Below are positions 8,132 to 15,306 of a stretch of DNA of 27,783 bases, one piece after another; within the stretch, counting starts at the first letter, position 1, and each line of letters starts with the position of its first letter. A program made the position numbers and the translations under genes. Source of the DNA: a virus; IMG/VR virus record IMGVR_UViG_3300032087_005396, positions 1-27,783 of that record; one strand, 5' to 3'. The notes beneath the pieces were generated by a model that had not been told where the DNA came from, ran no database searches, and was given only the letters and a program-made list of their open reading frames with translations.

Positions 8132-9334
8132 ATGGCATGGCCAAGCAGCGCAGGTTTAAGTAAAGCGAATTTTGACGCAGGAACCGACAGCCCAGCAAGC
8201 GCACGTTCTGAGCTTGAGGCTTTGTACGATCATGTTTTATTGATCAGTAATGAAGTCACAGACAGCGCTACAGTTTGGCATTCTGGAAATGATGGTGCTA
8301 CCTCTGGGCTTGATGCTGATTTGCTTGATGGTCAGCATGGTAGTTATTATCAGGATGCTAGCAACCTTAATGCGGGAACTGTACCGCTTGCTAGAATACC
8401 AACAACCCTAACAGGTAAATCAGCCGACCAATTAGATGGCCAGGAGGGCAGCTATTACCAGAACGCGAGTAACCTTAATTCGGGAACTGTACCACTTGCC
8501 CGATTGTCTGGTATAACAGCTACAGAGCTTGCGGCTGATTCGGTTGGGCAATCTGAAATAGCTTCTGGGGCAGTCCATCAAGGCGAACTAGACACTGGGC
8601 AAAGCGAGGTGTCTACGGCCCTATCCTCAGCTAGTTTAACATTACCTGGCGGGGAATATGGTTTTTACCCTAACGTAAAAAATGACAATACAGGTGATAG
8701 GGTTGGGGCCAGGATTGCAAATGAAACAAATGCATTAACCACGTACGCATCTAGAATATACTTAACAACAGATAACCAGACCGGAACATCATATGCTAAC
8801 CAGCGTTATGTAAACAGTTCCCCACCGCATAAGATTGAAGAAGTCGATTATCGAGACTTTATTTTTTTGCATATGAGTCCTAGTGGTGAGGTTATGAGCG
8901 GATGGATTGCTAACGACCCACCTTGGTATCACAACGGGCCAACCAAAGTGTCCCCTAACATTAAAATAGAAAAAGGTAAAAAACACCGAAGGTATAAAGT
9001 TATACCCGACGAATTAAAAGAACTTAAAAAAACCGATAGGAAAACCTATATAAAAGAGGTTTCCAAAATAGATTATATAGTTGAAGAAATAACACCAGAT
9101 ATTAAAAACGCGGACATGGCTCTACTACCGCACCCTTTCTCTGCGAGTGATTCAAACATTGTTATAATTGAGCCTGGTCAATCTGGGGTTTATAGAGATA
9201 TATGCGACCTATTCAACGAAGGCGAATCAGTTCTTGAATTAATACACGAAGGCTACTTGAAAGTAGACAACAGCGAAATAAACACTAACGGAAGGCCACC
9301 AGGTGTGCCGATGCACCGCATTAAGTGGAAGTAA
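8132..9334 (+). CDS. Tail fibre protein with DGQ-GSYY repeats
   Basis: 400 residues. The N-terminal half contains two copies of a fibre repeat, LLDGQHGSYYQDASNLNAGT at about 64-83 and QLDGQEGSYYQNASNLNSGT at 100-119, offset by 36 residues and both followed by VPLAR. These are characteristic of phage tail and side fibres and form trimeric shaft turns. The C-terminal half (from about 220) is a different charged domain (KKHRRYKVIPDELKEL) that may be the attachment or maturation part. The gene starts 3 nt after the tip protein stop. The host-range role is inferred from type and position. The C-terminal domain I do not recognise. Confidence 0.75.
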   Translation: MAWPSSAGLSKANFDAGTDSPASARSELEALYDHVLLISNEVTDSATVWHSGNDGATSGLDADLLDGQHGSYYQDASNLNAGTVPLARIPTTLTGKSADQLDGQEGSYYQNASNLNSGTVPLARLSGITATELAADSVGQSEIASGAVHQGELDTGQSEVSTALSSASLTLPGGEYGFYPNVKNDNTGDRVGARIANETNALTTYASRIYLTTDNQTGTSYANQRYVNSSPPHKIEEVDYRDFIFLHMSPSGEVMSGWIANDPPWYHNGPTKVSPNIKIEKGKKHRRYKVIPDELKELKKTDRKTYIKEVSKIDYIVEEITPDIKNADMALLPHPFSASDSNIVIIEPGQSGVYRDICDLFNEGESVLELIHEGYLKVDNSEINTNGRPPGVPMHRIKWK

Positions 9335-9364
9335 TACAACCAGCATGAAAAGGCTTTATAAAAG

Positions 9365-9823
9365 ATGGAAGCATTAATCACTTGGTTAGTAGAGCAAAAG
9401 CTTTTCATGCTAGCGTCATTCGCAACAGGGGCGCTAGTGATGCATATGGTCACTAACAAGCTGAACAAAGACAAAAACGAGTTAATGATCAGTACGCACG
9501 AAGAATTAAAAGACGAACTTGAGCAAACTCGAAAAGATTATGACGAAAAATTATACGATGCAGAGAAAAAGGCAAGGGAAGATCTAGAACGTTCTGACAA
9601 AAAATGTGAGGCGCGATTGTCGGCCATGGAAAGCAAACACAGTAAACAAATTGAAGAACTGCACGCATGTTACAAAAGCGACTTGAAACTAATGGAAGAG
9701 CGCCACGAAAAAGCAATTAAAGCGATTAAAGAGCTGGGCGAGTCTTCTGAACGTCGAATACTGGCTATGATTAAACTCGTTGGCGATATAAAACAGGAGG
9801 TTTTGAGAAATGGCAGAGAATAA
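9365..9823 (+). CDS. Membrane-anchored coiled-coil protein (i-spanin-like candidate)
   Basis: 152 residues. A single hydrophobic segment near 13-30 (FMLASFATGALVMHMV) is followed by about 110 residues of highly charged heptad-rich coiled coil (KDELEQTRKDYDEKLYDAEK). That N-in/C-out topology, size and late position resemble an inner-membrane spanin, but no o-spanin with a lipobox is embedded in or follows it, and the gene is flanked by structural genes, so a tail or assembly role is equally possible. A weak AAAGG ribosome site lies about 11 nt before ATG. It overlaps the next gene by 14 nt. Confidence 0.55.
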   Translation: MEALITWLVEQKLFMLASFATGALVMHMVTNKLNKDKNELMISTHEELKDELEQTRKDYDEKLYDAEKKAREDLERSDKKCEARLSAMESKHSKQIEELHACYKSDLKLMEERHEKAIKAIKELGESSERRILAMIKLVGDIKQEVLRNGRE

Positions 9824-11240
9824 AAGCGCTTTTGGTGAGCATGTAGCGTTGCCAGTATTAACCGAGATCATGACGTCATGCGCTTACGGTGTTATTGATG
9901 ATCGTAATGAGACATTTTCGGCAACAGGTGGGAGCGTCGATACTGAAGACAATCTTTTTAGATGCCAAACTGGCACAAGCGTTGGCGGGTACGGCGTTAT
10001 AAGAACAAAACACGCGATAGTCTATCATGCTGGCCAGGCCATACGGTCGCGTTTCACGGGTATGTTCACAGCAGGCGTCCCGCTTTCGCTTCAATTTGCT
10101 GGCCTTTTTTCTCTCACTGAGACTTTAGCTTTTGGTTATGATGGTGATTCTTTTGGGGTTATTTACGAGTCACACGGCCGCGCTGAATGCAGAGAATTAG
10201 AAGTAACATCAGCGGCAGGTGGCTCTGAATCTGCAACGATAACTTTTGACGGTGACTCAGCGACCGCAAATTTAACAGCGACCACGGCAGCCGGTAACGC
10301 TTTTGAAATTGCCAGAGATTTAAACGCTGATGCGACCTTGGGTGCAAAATGGAATTTTTTCCAAAATGATGGGCATGTTGTAGCTATTTCTAAAAGTGTC
10401 GGCCCAAAGTCCGGCACTTATTCATTCAGCAGCGCAACCGCCACGGCTACAATCACACAGCAAAAATCAGGTGTAGCCAAAACATCGGCGAACGTACCGC
10501 GCGAGCAGTGGAACATGAACGCCCATATGGTTATTGACCCCACAAAGATAAATATATATGAGGTTGATTATGGTTATCTGGGATCGTCTGCGATTACTTT
10601 TTCAGTTTATGATAACGAGGCCGGTCATTTTGTACCAGTTCATAGAATGGAATCTAAGAACCAGGCTAAGACTAATCTAGGCAATCCTAACCTTAAGGTA
10701 GGCTGGACAGCCGCGAGCTTGGGATCATCCGGTACTAATTTAATTGTAAAAGGTGCTTCGGCTTGTATTCAAAAAGTTAGCCAGGAGCACGAAATTGAAG
10801 TTGGAGCGCGTGCGGTTGAGTCGTCGAAAACCGGCGTTGATACTAACCTAGTAAACCTTATTACAATCAGAAATCGCGGCCATTACGGATATCTGTACAA
10901 TTTAGGCGAAATTCTAGCGGTCAGTGCGTCAATCAATAACGACCATAACAAGGCTATCAGGGTGGAATTCTTGAAAGACGCCACGCTTGGCGGTGTTTGC
11001 AATTTTACATACGCAAATAAAAATGACTCAATCCTGGAATATGACACGTCGGGAACAACAGTCACGGGCGGCGAGTTGATTGATTCGTTTCTTGTTGGCG
11101 CAACGTCATCCGAAAACTTTAATATTTTTGGGGTTCTTGAACCACTAGCACCACGCGAGACTTTGACGATTGCAGTTAAAACAGTGTCGGGATCAGGTGC
11201 AGCAGTCGATTGCGCCCTAGCATGGAAAGAGGACAAATAA
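9810..11240 (+). CDS. Putative virion structural protein (last gene of tail operon)
   Basis: 476 residues, strong ribosome site AGGAGG 9 nt before ATG, overlapping the coiled-coil gene. It has no signal peptide or membrane span and is rich in beta, Ser/Thr/Gly/Ala. A module at about 128-215 (ELEVTSAAGGSESATITF ... SFSSATATATITQQ) looks like an inserted beta domain. The end (EPLAPRETLTIAVKTVSGSG) is a beta strand/loop typical of surface proteins. I associate the overall pattern with large phage structural or receptor-contact proteins but cannot assign a family. Its position after the fibre gene and just before the bidirectional terminator suggests a late virion or fibre-associated protein. Confidence 0.6.
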   Translation: MAENKSAFGEHVALPVLTEIMTSCAYGVIDDRNETFSATGGSVDTEDNLFRCQTGTSVGGYGVIRTKHAIVYHAGQAIRSRFTGMFTAGVPLSLQFAGLFSLTETLAFGYDGDSFGVIYESHGRAECRELEVTSAAGGSESATITFDGDSATANLTATTAAGNAFEIARDLNADATLGAKWNFFQNDGHVVAISKSVGPKSGTYSFSSATATATITQQKSGVAKTSANVPREQWNMNAHMVIDPTKINIYEVDYGYLGSSAITFSVYDNEAGHFVPVHRMESKNQAKTNLGNPNLKVGWTAASLGSSGTNLIVKGASACIQKVSQEHEIEVGARAVESSKTGVDTNLVNLITIRNRGHYGYLYNLGEILAVSASINNDHNKAIRVEFLKDATLGGVCNFTYANKNDSILEYDTSGTTVTGGELIDSFLVGATSSENFNIFGVLEPLAPRETLTIAVKTVSGSGAAVDCALAWKEDK

Positions 11241-11242
11241 AA

Positions 11243-11269
11243 AAGGGGCGTTAAGCCCCTCACCTTTTT
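11243..11269. terminator. Bidirectional Rho-independent terminator
   Basis: Stem AGGGGC (11244-11249) / GCCCCT (11255-11260) with a 5-nt loop. On the minus strand the stem is followed directly by six T's (complement of the A-run at 11239-11244). On the plus strand it is followed by CACC then five T's. It separates two convergent operons: the plus-strand tail operon ending at 11240 and the minus-strand operon ending at 11268. Confidence 0.9.
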
Positions 11270-11636
11270 AGACAGTTTCGAATTTGTCTTGCCCAAAAAC
11301 ACCAATGAAATTGGTCGGCTTGTTGTCGTCTAGGTGCCGTTGGTACTCTATATGCATATGCGTTTCGTACTGGATCACATCGTAGTCATTGCCAAGGTAT
11401 TTAGTCAGCAATACCAGCAGCGAAGCCTTTTGAAGGTGACTAAGGTCGCGAGTTCTGATATCAATTGCATGGCCTTTTGGGTGTAGCGACTTTTCATTAC
11501 CGTTCAATGGCCTCATTGCATCCGTGACAACAAAGTCGACGCCCAACATCAAGAATACCTTGTCTAGGAAATCAATTGGCTTTTCCATTGATCGTTTCAA
11601 ACCATGCATTTGCACGCCATGTTTTATTTTGATCAT
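11268..11636 (-). CDS. Endolysin, M15-type zinc peptidase
   Basis: 122 residues from ATG at 11636, with a GGTGGG ribosome site upstream; a GTG at 11648 is in frame but less well placed. The fold signature is SLHPKGHAIDI (residues 50-60), matching the S-x-H-x-x-G-x-A-x-D zinc motif of M15 (VanY/L-Ala-D-Glu peptidase) enzymes, with H52 and D59 as ligands. ETHMHIEY (91-98) supplies the third histidine. Such phage enzymes cleave the peptide stem of peptidoglycan at lysis. There is no signal peptide, so a holin or equivalent is needed for export. It is the last gene of the minus-strand operon. Confidence 0.85.
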   Translation of the reverse strand: MIKIKHGVQMHGLKRSMEKPIDFLDKVFLMLGVDFVVTDAMRPLNGNEKSLHPKGHAIDIRTRDLSHLQKASLLVLLTKYLGNDYDVIQYETHMHIEYQRHLDDNKPTNFIGVFGQDKFETV

Positions 11637-11638
11637 TT

Positions 11639-11854
11639 TTATGCCCACCCCTTTCTGGCGCTTTTATAAGCTGTTACAGGAAACGTATTGTTAAAAATAT
11701 ATAGCTTACCTGTTTTATAATGCCTTCCTACAACACCGCGTCTGACGTCCCCATCGCTATCAATAAACTGTACCTTGTCGCCATACCTCACAATATCGCC
11801 ATTGCATAGTTTTACAGTCTTTTGGCGGAATAGTTTTTTGGCAAATTTGATCAT
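11639..11854 (-). CDS. Small hypothetical protein
   Basis: 71 residues from ATG at 11854 with GAGGG 8 nt upstream. The frame is open to 11965, but the earlier ATGs lack ribosome sites and would read through the 3' part of another likely gene, so the shorter form is preferred. The sequence (KTVKLCNGDIVRYGDKVQFI...RRGVVGRHYKTGKLYIF) looks like a small SH3-like or KOW-like beta barrel. It ends 3 nt before the endolysin ATG, which may couple the two. Function unknown. Confidence 0.6.
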   Translation of the reverse strand: MIKFAKKLFRQKTVKLCNGDIVRYGDKVQFIDSDGDVRRGVVGRHYKTGKLYIFNNTFPVTAYKSARKGWA

Positions 11855-11865
11855 ATAAAACACCC

Positions 11866-12060
11866 TCATATTAGATGCCACGGCCAAGGAACCAGGCCGA
11901 TCATTGACAATATACACCACAAAATAAAAAGCGCTATCGGGAAAGTATCCCAATAGCGCAACCATTTAGCGAACGCCTTTGCTTTCTTGCGCACCTTTTT
12001 GATTGTTATATTGCCCCTTCGTTTTATAACTTTTTTCTTCGGGTACTGGTTCCACTTCAT
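11866..12060 (-). CDS. Small basic single-span membrane protein (holin candidate)
   Basis: 64 residues. The first 34 are strongly basic (KKKVIKRRGN, KKVRKKAKAFAKW); a hydrophobic stretch follows (FPIALFILWCILSMIGLV) with the short tail PWPWHLI. That architecture fits a small phage inner-membrane protein and, two genes upstream of the endolysin, possibly a holin or lysis regulator. The ORF starts inside the 3' end of the dCTP deaminase gene (95 nt overlap), and no clear ribosome site precedes ATG 12060. A GTG at 11994 would give a shorter form. It competes with the upstream extension of the 11639-11854 frame; I prefer this reading because of the well-formed membrane span. Confidence 0.45.
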   Translation of the reverse strand: MKWNQYPKKKVIKRRGNITIKKVRKKAKAFAKWLRYWDTFPIALFILWCILSMIGLVPWPWHLI

Positions 12061-12496
12061 AAAACACCATCTGCCCTATTTTCATTCCTGGCTGCAATTT
12101 TATTGTGTGGTATTGCGTCACGTTGTGCAACTCTAAAGTTAACGTCGAACCATACCACCCAGGATCGCACCAACCAGCCAACAAATGGTTCAATCCATTG
12201 CGCGCCATACTGCTTTTTAACTTATACTCGGCGGCTATATTGTTCGGCAGATTAAAAACCTCTCGTGTTTCGGCCAAGCAAAATTCACCAGGTCTTATAT
12301 AAAACTGGTCGCCCTCTTCTATCACCATCGATAATGATGCGTCTCTGATGTCTACAGTTCGTGGGTTTACACATTCGAACCTAACGACATTACCCAAAGT
12401 GATATCAATCGAAGCGCCATTTATGTTATCAGGTTCAGCGTTTATTACGCCACTTTCGACCAGTTGAACAAGTCCGTTATAACTAATTAGACTCAT
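11966..12496 (-). CDS. dcd: dCTP deaminase (Dcd/dUTPase superfamily)
   Basis: 176 residues from ATG 12496, chosen because GGGGG lies 9 nt upstream; an in-frame extension to 12559 lacks one. Family motifs are clear: GASIDITLG (27-35), KSSMARNGL (94-102; S and R of the substrate loop), AGWCDPGWYGS (107-117), LTLELHN (119-125) with the catalytic glutamate at about 122, GMKIGQMVF (137-145) and the C-terminal YNNQKGAQ. It converts dCTP to dUTP, feeding dTTP synthesis, or acts as a bifunctional deaminase. The gene start overlaps the upstream gene by 14 nt, suggesting coupling. Length is close to the usual 180-195. Confidence 0.92.
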   Translation of the reverse strand: MSLISYNGLVQLVESGVINAEPDNINGASIDITLGNVVRFECVNPRTVDIRDASLSMVIEEGDQFYIRPGEFCLAETREVFNLPNNIAAEYKLKSSMARNGLNHLLAGWCDPGWYGSTLTLELHNVTQYHTIKLQPGMKIGQMVFYEVEPVPEEKSYKTKGQYNNQKGAQESKGVR

Positions 12497-12746
12497 GCGT
12501 ATGCACCCCCATGGAATATTTGACTGTCGGAGCGTCGATGTTGATCGGCTCGACGCCATGTTTGCGGATTTCTGCGTGTAGTTCCTCTTTCGAGTCTTGC
12601 AGCGTTCGCCCTTCGAATTTTCTAACTATGGCCTTACGTGTTTCAAAATCGATTGACGCTGGTATCATCTCGCTAATCGTTACGGCCCTTGAAATTCGTG
12701 CTAACTCTTTGCCGCCCATCCCCTTTTCACGGTTTTTAAAAAACAT
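12483..12746 (-). CDS. Hypothetical protein
   Basis: 87 residues, ATG at 12746 with GGGG 8 nt upstream. Charged and helical (KELARISRAVTISEMIPASI, ETRKAIVRKFEGRTL, KEELHAEIRKHG), soluble, with no recognised motif. The upstream microORF stop abuts its start (TAAATG) and its 3' end overlaps the dCTP deaminase start, so it sits in a tightly coupled run. Function unknown. Confidence 0.6.
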   Translation of the reverse strand: MFFKNREKGMGGKELARISRAVTISEMIPASIDFETRKAIVRKFEGRTLQDSKEELHAEIRKHGVEPINIDAPTVKYSMGVHTHESN

Positions 12747-12824
12747 TTAGTCATCCCCTATGCACATTAAAAAACAAGCTGATACTAAAACGCCAACGCA
12801 CATAATTACAATGAAAATCTCCAT
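12747..12824 (-). CDS. 25-residue membrane microprotein
   Basis: A 25-codon frame (begins MEIFIVIMCVGVLVSACF, ends IGDD). It is preceded by a strong AGAGGGG ribosome site about 7 nt before ATG 12824, starts one base after the upstream gene's stop and stops directly against the next ATG (TAAATG). Nearly all of it is one hydrophobic helix. A VSAC segment resembles a lipobox but would leave only about nine residues, so a lipoprotein is unlikely. The well-formed site and perfect packing between neighbours are the evidence for translation. Confidence 0.5.
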   Translation of the reverse strand: MEIFIVIMCVGVLVSACFLMCIGDD

Positions 12825-12825
12825 A

Positions 12826-13014
12826 TTAACACCCCTCTGGCAAGTTTCGTGATTGTAGCCCTGGCGTGGTTGGAAAACCGCAAGGATAACGCGATTCGAA
12901 TTGTTGGATCTGTTCTTGTGTTACTCGATGCTTTCCGCCATCGTAATCTTGCGAGCCCATGAAAACAAACAGTAAACCAGTGAACGCGGCCATTATTACC
13001 ATGATTGTTTTCAT
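12826..13014 (-). CDS. Small signal-anchored protein
   Basis: 62 residues from ATG 13014, with AGGAG 9 nt upstream and an ATGA overlap with the upstream gene. Residues 4-19 form a membrane span or signal anchor (MKTIMVIMAAFTGLLFVF), followed by a short polar tail with two cysteines. No lipobox is present. It could be a membrane-tethered lysis or superinfection-exclusion factor, but nothing in the sequence decides. Function unknown. Confidence 0.55.
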   Translation of the reverse strand: MKTIMVIMAAFTGLLFVFMGSQDYDGGKHRVTQEQIQQFESRYPCGFPTTPGLQSRNLPEGC

Positions 13015-13196
13015 TTCTCGTGTCTCCTGCATGCGTGGTCGTCGTATTCGCCATTGTCTACCAGTGCTTGGCCAACTGCATCACAATCTTTGAAGGCTTC
13101 AAACGTTATCGTCTTGGCCGGTATCAACTCCGCGTGTGTGCATTTTGTTACGTGTGGCGGACACAAAAATAACGTTAAGATGAAATATTCAATCAT
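13011..13196 (-). CDS. Small secreted cysteine-containing protein
   Basis: 61 residues. ATG 13196 has GGGAG 8 nt upstream. The hydrophobic N-terminus (MIEYFILTLFLC) followed by a short polar, Cys-containing domain (C12, C19, C38, C56) fits an exported small protein with possible disulfides (KTITFEAFKDCDAVGQAL). Similar small phage periplasmic proteins are common and uncharacterised. Its stop overlaps the next start (ATGA). Confidence 0.55.
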   Translation of the reverse strand: MIEYFILTLFLCPPHVTKCTHAELIPAKTITFEAFKDCDAVGQALVDNGEYDDHACRRHEK

Positions 13197-13208
13197 TTTG
13201 CTAGCTCC

Positions 13209-13430
13209 CTAGTTTGCGTAAACCTTTCTCAAGTAATCCGTTACAACTTGTTTTCTGACTTTTGCGGCACTGCTAAGGGCCAATTTACTGACCCGTTTAC
13301 CATCTTTGAAAAGCTTAACAGTGCCGCTTTTTACATCAACTTGATCAACTACATCGCCGAATATCTTCTGTATTTTTCGTTCCTGAGGCCCTAAAACTGG
13401 TTCCTCATTTCGTTCCCGCCCTTGCGCCAC
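13209..13430 (-). CDS. Small basic hypothetical protein
   Basis: 73 residues, start GTG 13430 (no in-frame ATG; weak AGG site). Helical and charged; residues 13-50 (LGPQERKIQKIFGDVVDQVD, KSGTVKLFKDGKRVSKLAL) suggest a small alpha+beta domain. No family recognised. It lies 17 nt after the multi-span membrane gene and 12 nt before the next gene in the same direction, consistent with one operon. Confidence 0.5.
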   Translation of the reverse strand: MAQGRERNEEPVLGPQERKIQKIFGDVVDQVDVKSGTVKLFKDGKRVSKLALSSAAKVRKQVVTDYLRKVYAN

Positions 13431-13447
13431 GGGGCCTGGAACGAAAT

Positions 13448-14119
13448 CTACCCCACACCCCTCAGTTCCGGCTTTTTTCCTTCATCTCTCGACCCCTTGA
13501 TTGACGCATTAGTCCGTAAACCCGCAATATATCCCATGATGCTACTACCGATAGCACCGCCGAGTGATAGCAAAAAGACCAACCCGATAACTATATACTG
13601 GCCAAATTTAACCCCTTGGAATTCCATCTGATGAGGGCTCCACTTAAAGTCATGATTGTCCAGCTCGGCGCGGGCGGCTTTCGATTGTTGTGTTAACTGC
13701 AACTGATTACAATCAGCAGACTTCGCAGTCTTACACCATTCACGATACCCAGCATCGTTAAGCGTGTTAATGTCGGCGCTCAAAGACTGGTGAAGTAGGG
13801 TGCTTTTATCTGCTGAATATTTCGCATATTCCATCCGCCCCCAACTTGTTACGAACGACAGACTAAAACTCGCAATGGTAAAGCCGATCCAGCACACTAG
13901 AACAACTTTTGAGATTGGTGCGAAACTACCGACTAAGGGTAGGGCGAGAGCAATTGCGGCAGCGATAGCCAAACCGCTAATGCTAAACATCCAACCCTGC
14001 CAGCTGTTAAAATCACTAAACATCCAAACGCACGCTAAGTTTCCGAGAAGATCAGCTATGACGAACAAAGCTGCGAATGGGTTGTCAAGATAAAACTGCT
14101 TACAATTGTTTAAATCCAT
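13448..14119 (-). CDS. Multi-span membrane protein
   Basis: 223 residues from ATG 14119 (GGAGG 8 nt upstream); an in-frame ATG at 14137 overlaps the previous stop (ATGA) but has no ribosome site. There are about four membrane segments: near 15-35 (FAALFVIADLLGNLACVW), 43-65, 70-95 and 170-195 (YIVIGLVFLLSLGGAIGSSI). A hydrophilic loop of about 80 residues with two cysteines (YREWCKTAKSADCNQLQ) separates spans 3 and 4. The C-terminus is polar and basic. It may belong to the lysis or host-membrane functions of this operon; the family is not recognised. Confidence 0.6.
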   Translation of the reverse strand: MDLNNCKQFYLDNPFAALFVIADLLGNLACVWMFSDFNSWQGWMFSISGLAIAAAIALALPLVGSFAPISKVVLVCWIGFTIASFSLSFVTSWGRMEYAKYSADKSTLLHQSLSADINTLNDAGYREWCKTAKSADCNQLQLTQQSKAARAELDNHDFKWSPHQMEFQGVKFGQYIVIGLVFLLSLGGAIGSSIMGYIAGLRTNASIKGSRDEGKKPELRGVG

Positions 14120-14133
14120 AGTTTGGCCCTCCC

Positions 14134-14376
14134 TCATAGCGAAAAATTTAGGTTTTTGAGCACCTGCTTAGTTTCGTAGAAACTGAGGTGATAGCGTGGT
14201 GCTATGTCCGCAGCTAGTTCGTGTGCGTACATATGCAACGGTGTGTTAGTGTCCCAGAGTTTAGAGATGGTGTTATATGCGATAGTCTCGACTACATCGC
14301 GATTAACTTCAGGGTATTTGTCCTGAACTGCGTCCGTGACTGATATTGCTATGACACCTAAAAATGCTTTGTCCAT
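14134..14376 (-). CDS. Hypothetical protein
   Basis: 80 residues. ATG 14376 has AAGGA upstream at suitable spacing. Largely helical and soluble, mildly hydrophobic at the N-terminus (MDKAFLGVIAISVTDAVQ), with 'YHLSFYETKQVLKNLNFSL' at the end. No motif recognised. It follows the HTH-like gene by 3 nt and its stop overlaps an ATG of the membrane protein frame. Confidence 0.5.
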   Translation of the reverse strand: MDKAFLGVIAISVTDAVQDKYPEVNRDVVETIAYNTISKLWDTNTPLHMYAHELAADIAPRYHLSFYETKQVLKNLNFSL

Positions 14377-14379
14377 TGT

Positions 14380-14574
14380 TTAACGTCCTTGTTTATGCCA
14401 GTTTTTAAACCCTAGTCGCTCAGCGTTTTTGATAGTTCGCGCTAGTTGGCTAGGTGCTATGTCGTAATCCATTGCTAAAACTTCCCAGCAAACATCAGGA
14501 TTTGATTCCATTTTCTCCATTATTTCAGCCACTTGCTCGATGCTTAATTTTGGCAGTGGCCCACGTTTACCCAT
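14380..14574 (-). CDS. Small homeodomain-like HTH protein
   Basis: 64 residues. It begins MGKRGPLPKLSIEQVAEIME and has a helix-turn-helix-like pattern at about 30-58 (CWEVLAMDYDIAPSQLARTI), similar to small phage DNA-binding or terminase-small-subunit-type N-termini. The start codon lies 5 nt after a GC-rich hairpin (14580-14601) and lacks a good ribosome site; it overlaps the previous stop by 8 nt, so translation probably depends on coupling. Likely DNA-binding, target unknown. Confidence 0.55.
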   Translation of the reverse strand: MGKRGPLPKLSIEQVAEIMEKMESNPDVCWEVLAMDYDIAPSQLARTIKNAERLGFKNWHKQGR

Positions 14575-14758
14575 TTAAAGCCCGCTGAATTTTAGGCGGG
14601 CACTCTTTGTTATTGTCTTCCCAATGCCAACCCTGGCCCCAGCGATGTATTGCTAATCGCCTAATTTCGTTTTTGAAAAGTGGCTTAATGATTACTATCG
14701 CTTGCTCAGTGTGGTCGATACCATGACGCGGTGCGCCGTGTCTTATTTCAACTCGCAT
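14567..14758 (-). CDS. Hypothetical protein
   Basis: 63 residues from ATG 14758, preceded by GGGGG 8 nt upstream. The frame is open to 14893, but earlier starts would overlap the zinc-ribbon gene heavily. The sequence has an N-terminal strand (MRVEIRHG), 'EQAIVIIKPLFKNEIRRLAI' and a Trp-rich end (RWGQGWHWEDNNKECP). No family recognised. It overlaps its neighbours by 11 and 8 nt, so it is probably translationally coupled. Confidence 0.5.
   Translation of the reverse strand: MRVEIRHGAPRHGIDHTEQAIVIIKPLFKNEIRRLAIHRWGQGWHWEDNNKECPPKIQRALNG
14580..14601 (-). other. Start-proximal hairpin
   Basis: Inverted repeat GCCCGC (14580-14585) / GCGGGC (14596-14601), 10-nt loop, just before the ATG at 14574 and inside the end of the upstream gene. 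In minus-strand mRNA it sits where a ribosome site should be and is followed by only three U's, so it is more likely a translational-coupling structure than a full terminator. Confidence 0.5.
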
Positions 14759-14936
14759 GATGTAACCCCCACAAAATAAACGCTCGGTTGTTGGCTTCAG
14801 CCAATAAATTGGCTTTGTGTTCTGCGATGTTACGTATACCGTTCGCTTCCCTTGCTCGGTTTCGCTTAACAGTGCAGGGGCGACATGTACCACTAGGGTA
14901 GCGGTCGTCTGTTCCGCAGGTTCGACAAATAGACAT
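14748..14936 (-). CDS. Small zinc-ribbon protein
   Basis: 62 residues from ATG 14936, with GAGGTG about 6 nt upstream and a 1-nt overlap with the preceding stop (TGATG). It carries C-x2-C at the start (CRTCG) and a second C-x2-C (CRPC) 15 residues later, followed by a basic helix (TVKRNRAREANGIRN). This is the zinc-ribbon arrangement seen at the N-termini of phage HNH-type proteins, here without a nuclease domain. Possibly nucleic-acid binding. Confidence 0.55.
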   Translation of the reverse strand: MSICRTCGTDDRYPSGTCRPCTVKRNRAREANGIRNIAEHKANLLAEANNRAFILWGLHHAS

Positions 14937-15202
14937 CACGCGCACCTCGTCTTACGTGTGGGCCTACAATCCACCGGCTCAGCGACAGGGCCGGGGAAAG
15001 TGTCCCAGCCGCCTAGTGGTTGTGCGTTGACATCGCTCATAGCTAAAACAAAAGCCAGGATGCCGATTAAAGCAGCGATGAAAAATGGTGTTGAGATGGC
15101 TTTTTGCTGGCTTCGCTGTTTGCATCTTTGTAGATGCTTTCGTGTGCGCTCAATGTCTCTATTCAACTCGTGTATTTTCTGCATTCGTGTCTTGTCGTCC
15201 AT
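14936..15202 (-). CDS. Single-span membrane protein (first gene of operon)
   Basis: 88 residues; ATG 15202 has AGAGGG 6 nt upstream. A basic N-terminal coiled coil (HELNRDIERTRKHLQRCKQR) leads to one membrane span (FFIAALIGILAFVLAM, about 40-55) and a short Pro/Gly-rich outside tail ending RPTRKTRCA. It is the first gene after the divergent AT-rich control region. Function unknown; topology suggests N-in, C-out. Confidence 0.55.
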   Translation of the reverse strand: MDDKTRMQKIHELNRDIERTRKHLQRCKQRSQQKAISTPFFIAALIGILAFVLAMSDVNAQPLGGWDTFPGPVAEPVDCRPTRKTRCA

Positions 15203-15306
15203 GATGTTCCCTCTTGTTGTTGGTTGGTATAAACAATATAATACAGAAATATATAGATGTATATATATAGATATAGATCGATTAGTTAAAAGACAGGAGG
15301 CCGCAA
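15203..15306. promoter_or_regulatory. Divergent AT-rich control region with plus-strand promoter
   Basis: 104 bp between the minus-strand small-gene operon (15202) and the plus-strand RHH gene (15307). A plus promoter is visible: TTGTTG at 15214-15219, 17-nt spacer, TATAAT at 15237-15242. ATATAGAT occurs three times (15251-15258, 15265-15272, 15271-15278) between promoter and gene, a possible operator for the adjacent RHH protein. A matching minus-strand promoter is likely in the same AT-rich DNA, but I cannot pick one with confidence. AGGAGG at about 15295-15300 serves the RHH ATG. Confidence 0.65.

Noticed and set aside
9365-9823. Complete i-spanin/o-spanin pair
   Set aside because: No lipoprotein frame nested in or after the coiled-coil gene.
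11639-11965. 108-residue version of the small minus-strand gene
   Set aside because: The first 37 codons lack a ribosome site and overlap a better membrane-protein frame; ATG 11854 with GAGGG is preferred.
12747-12824. o-spanin lipoprotein based on VSAC
   Set aside because: Only about nine residues would follow the cysteine and there is no basic n-region.
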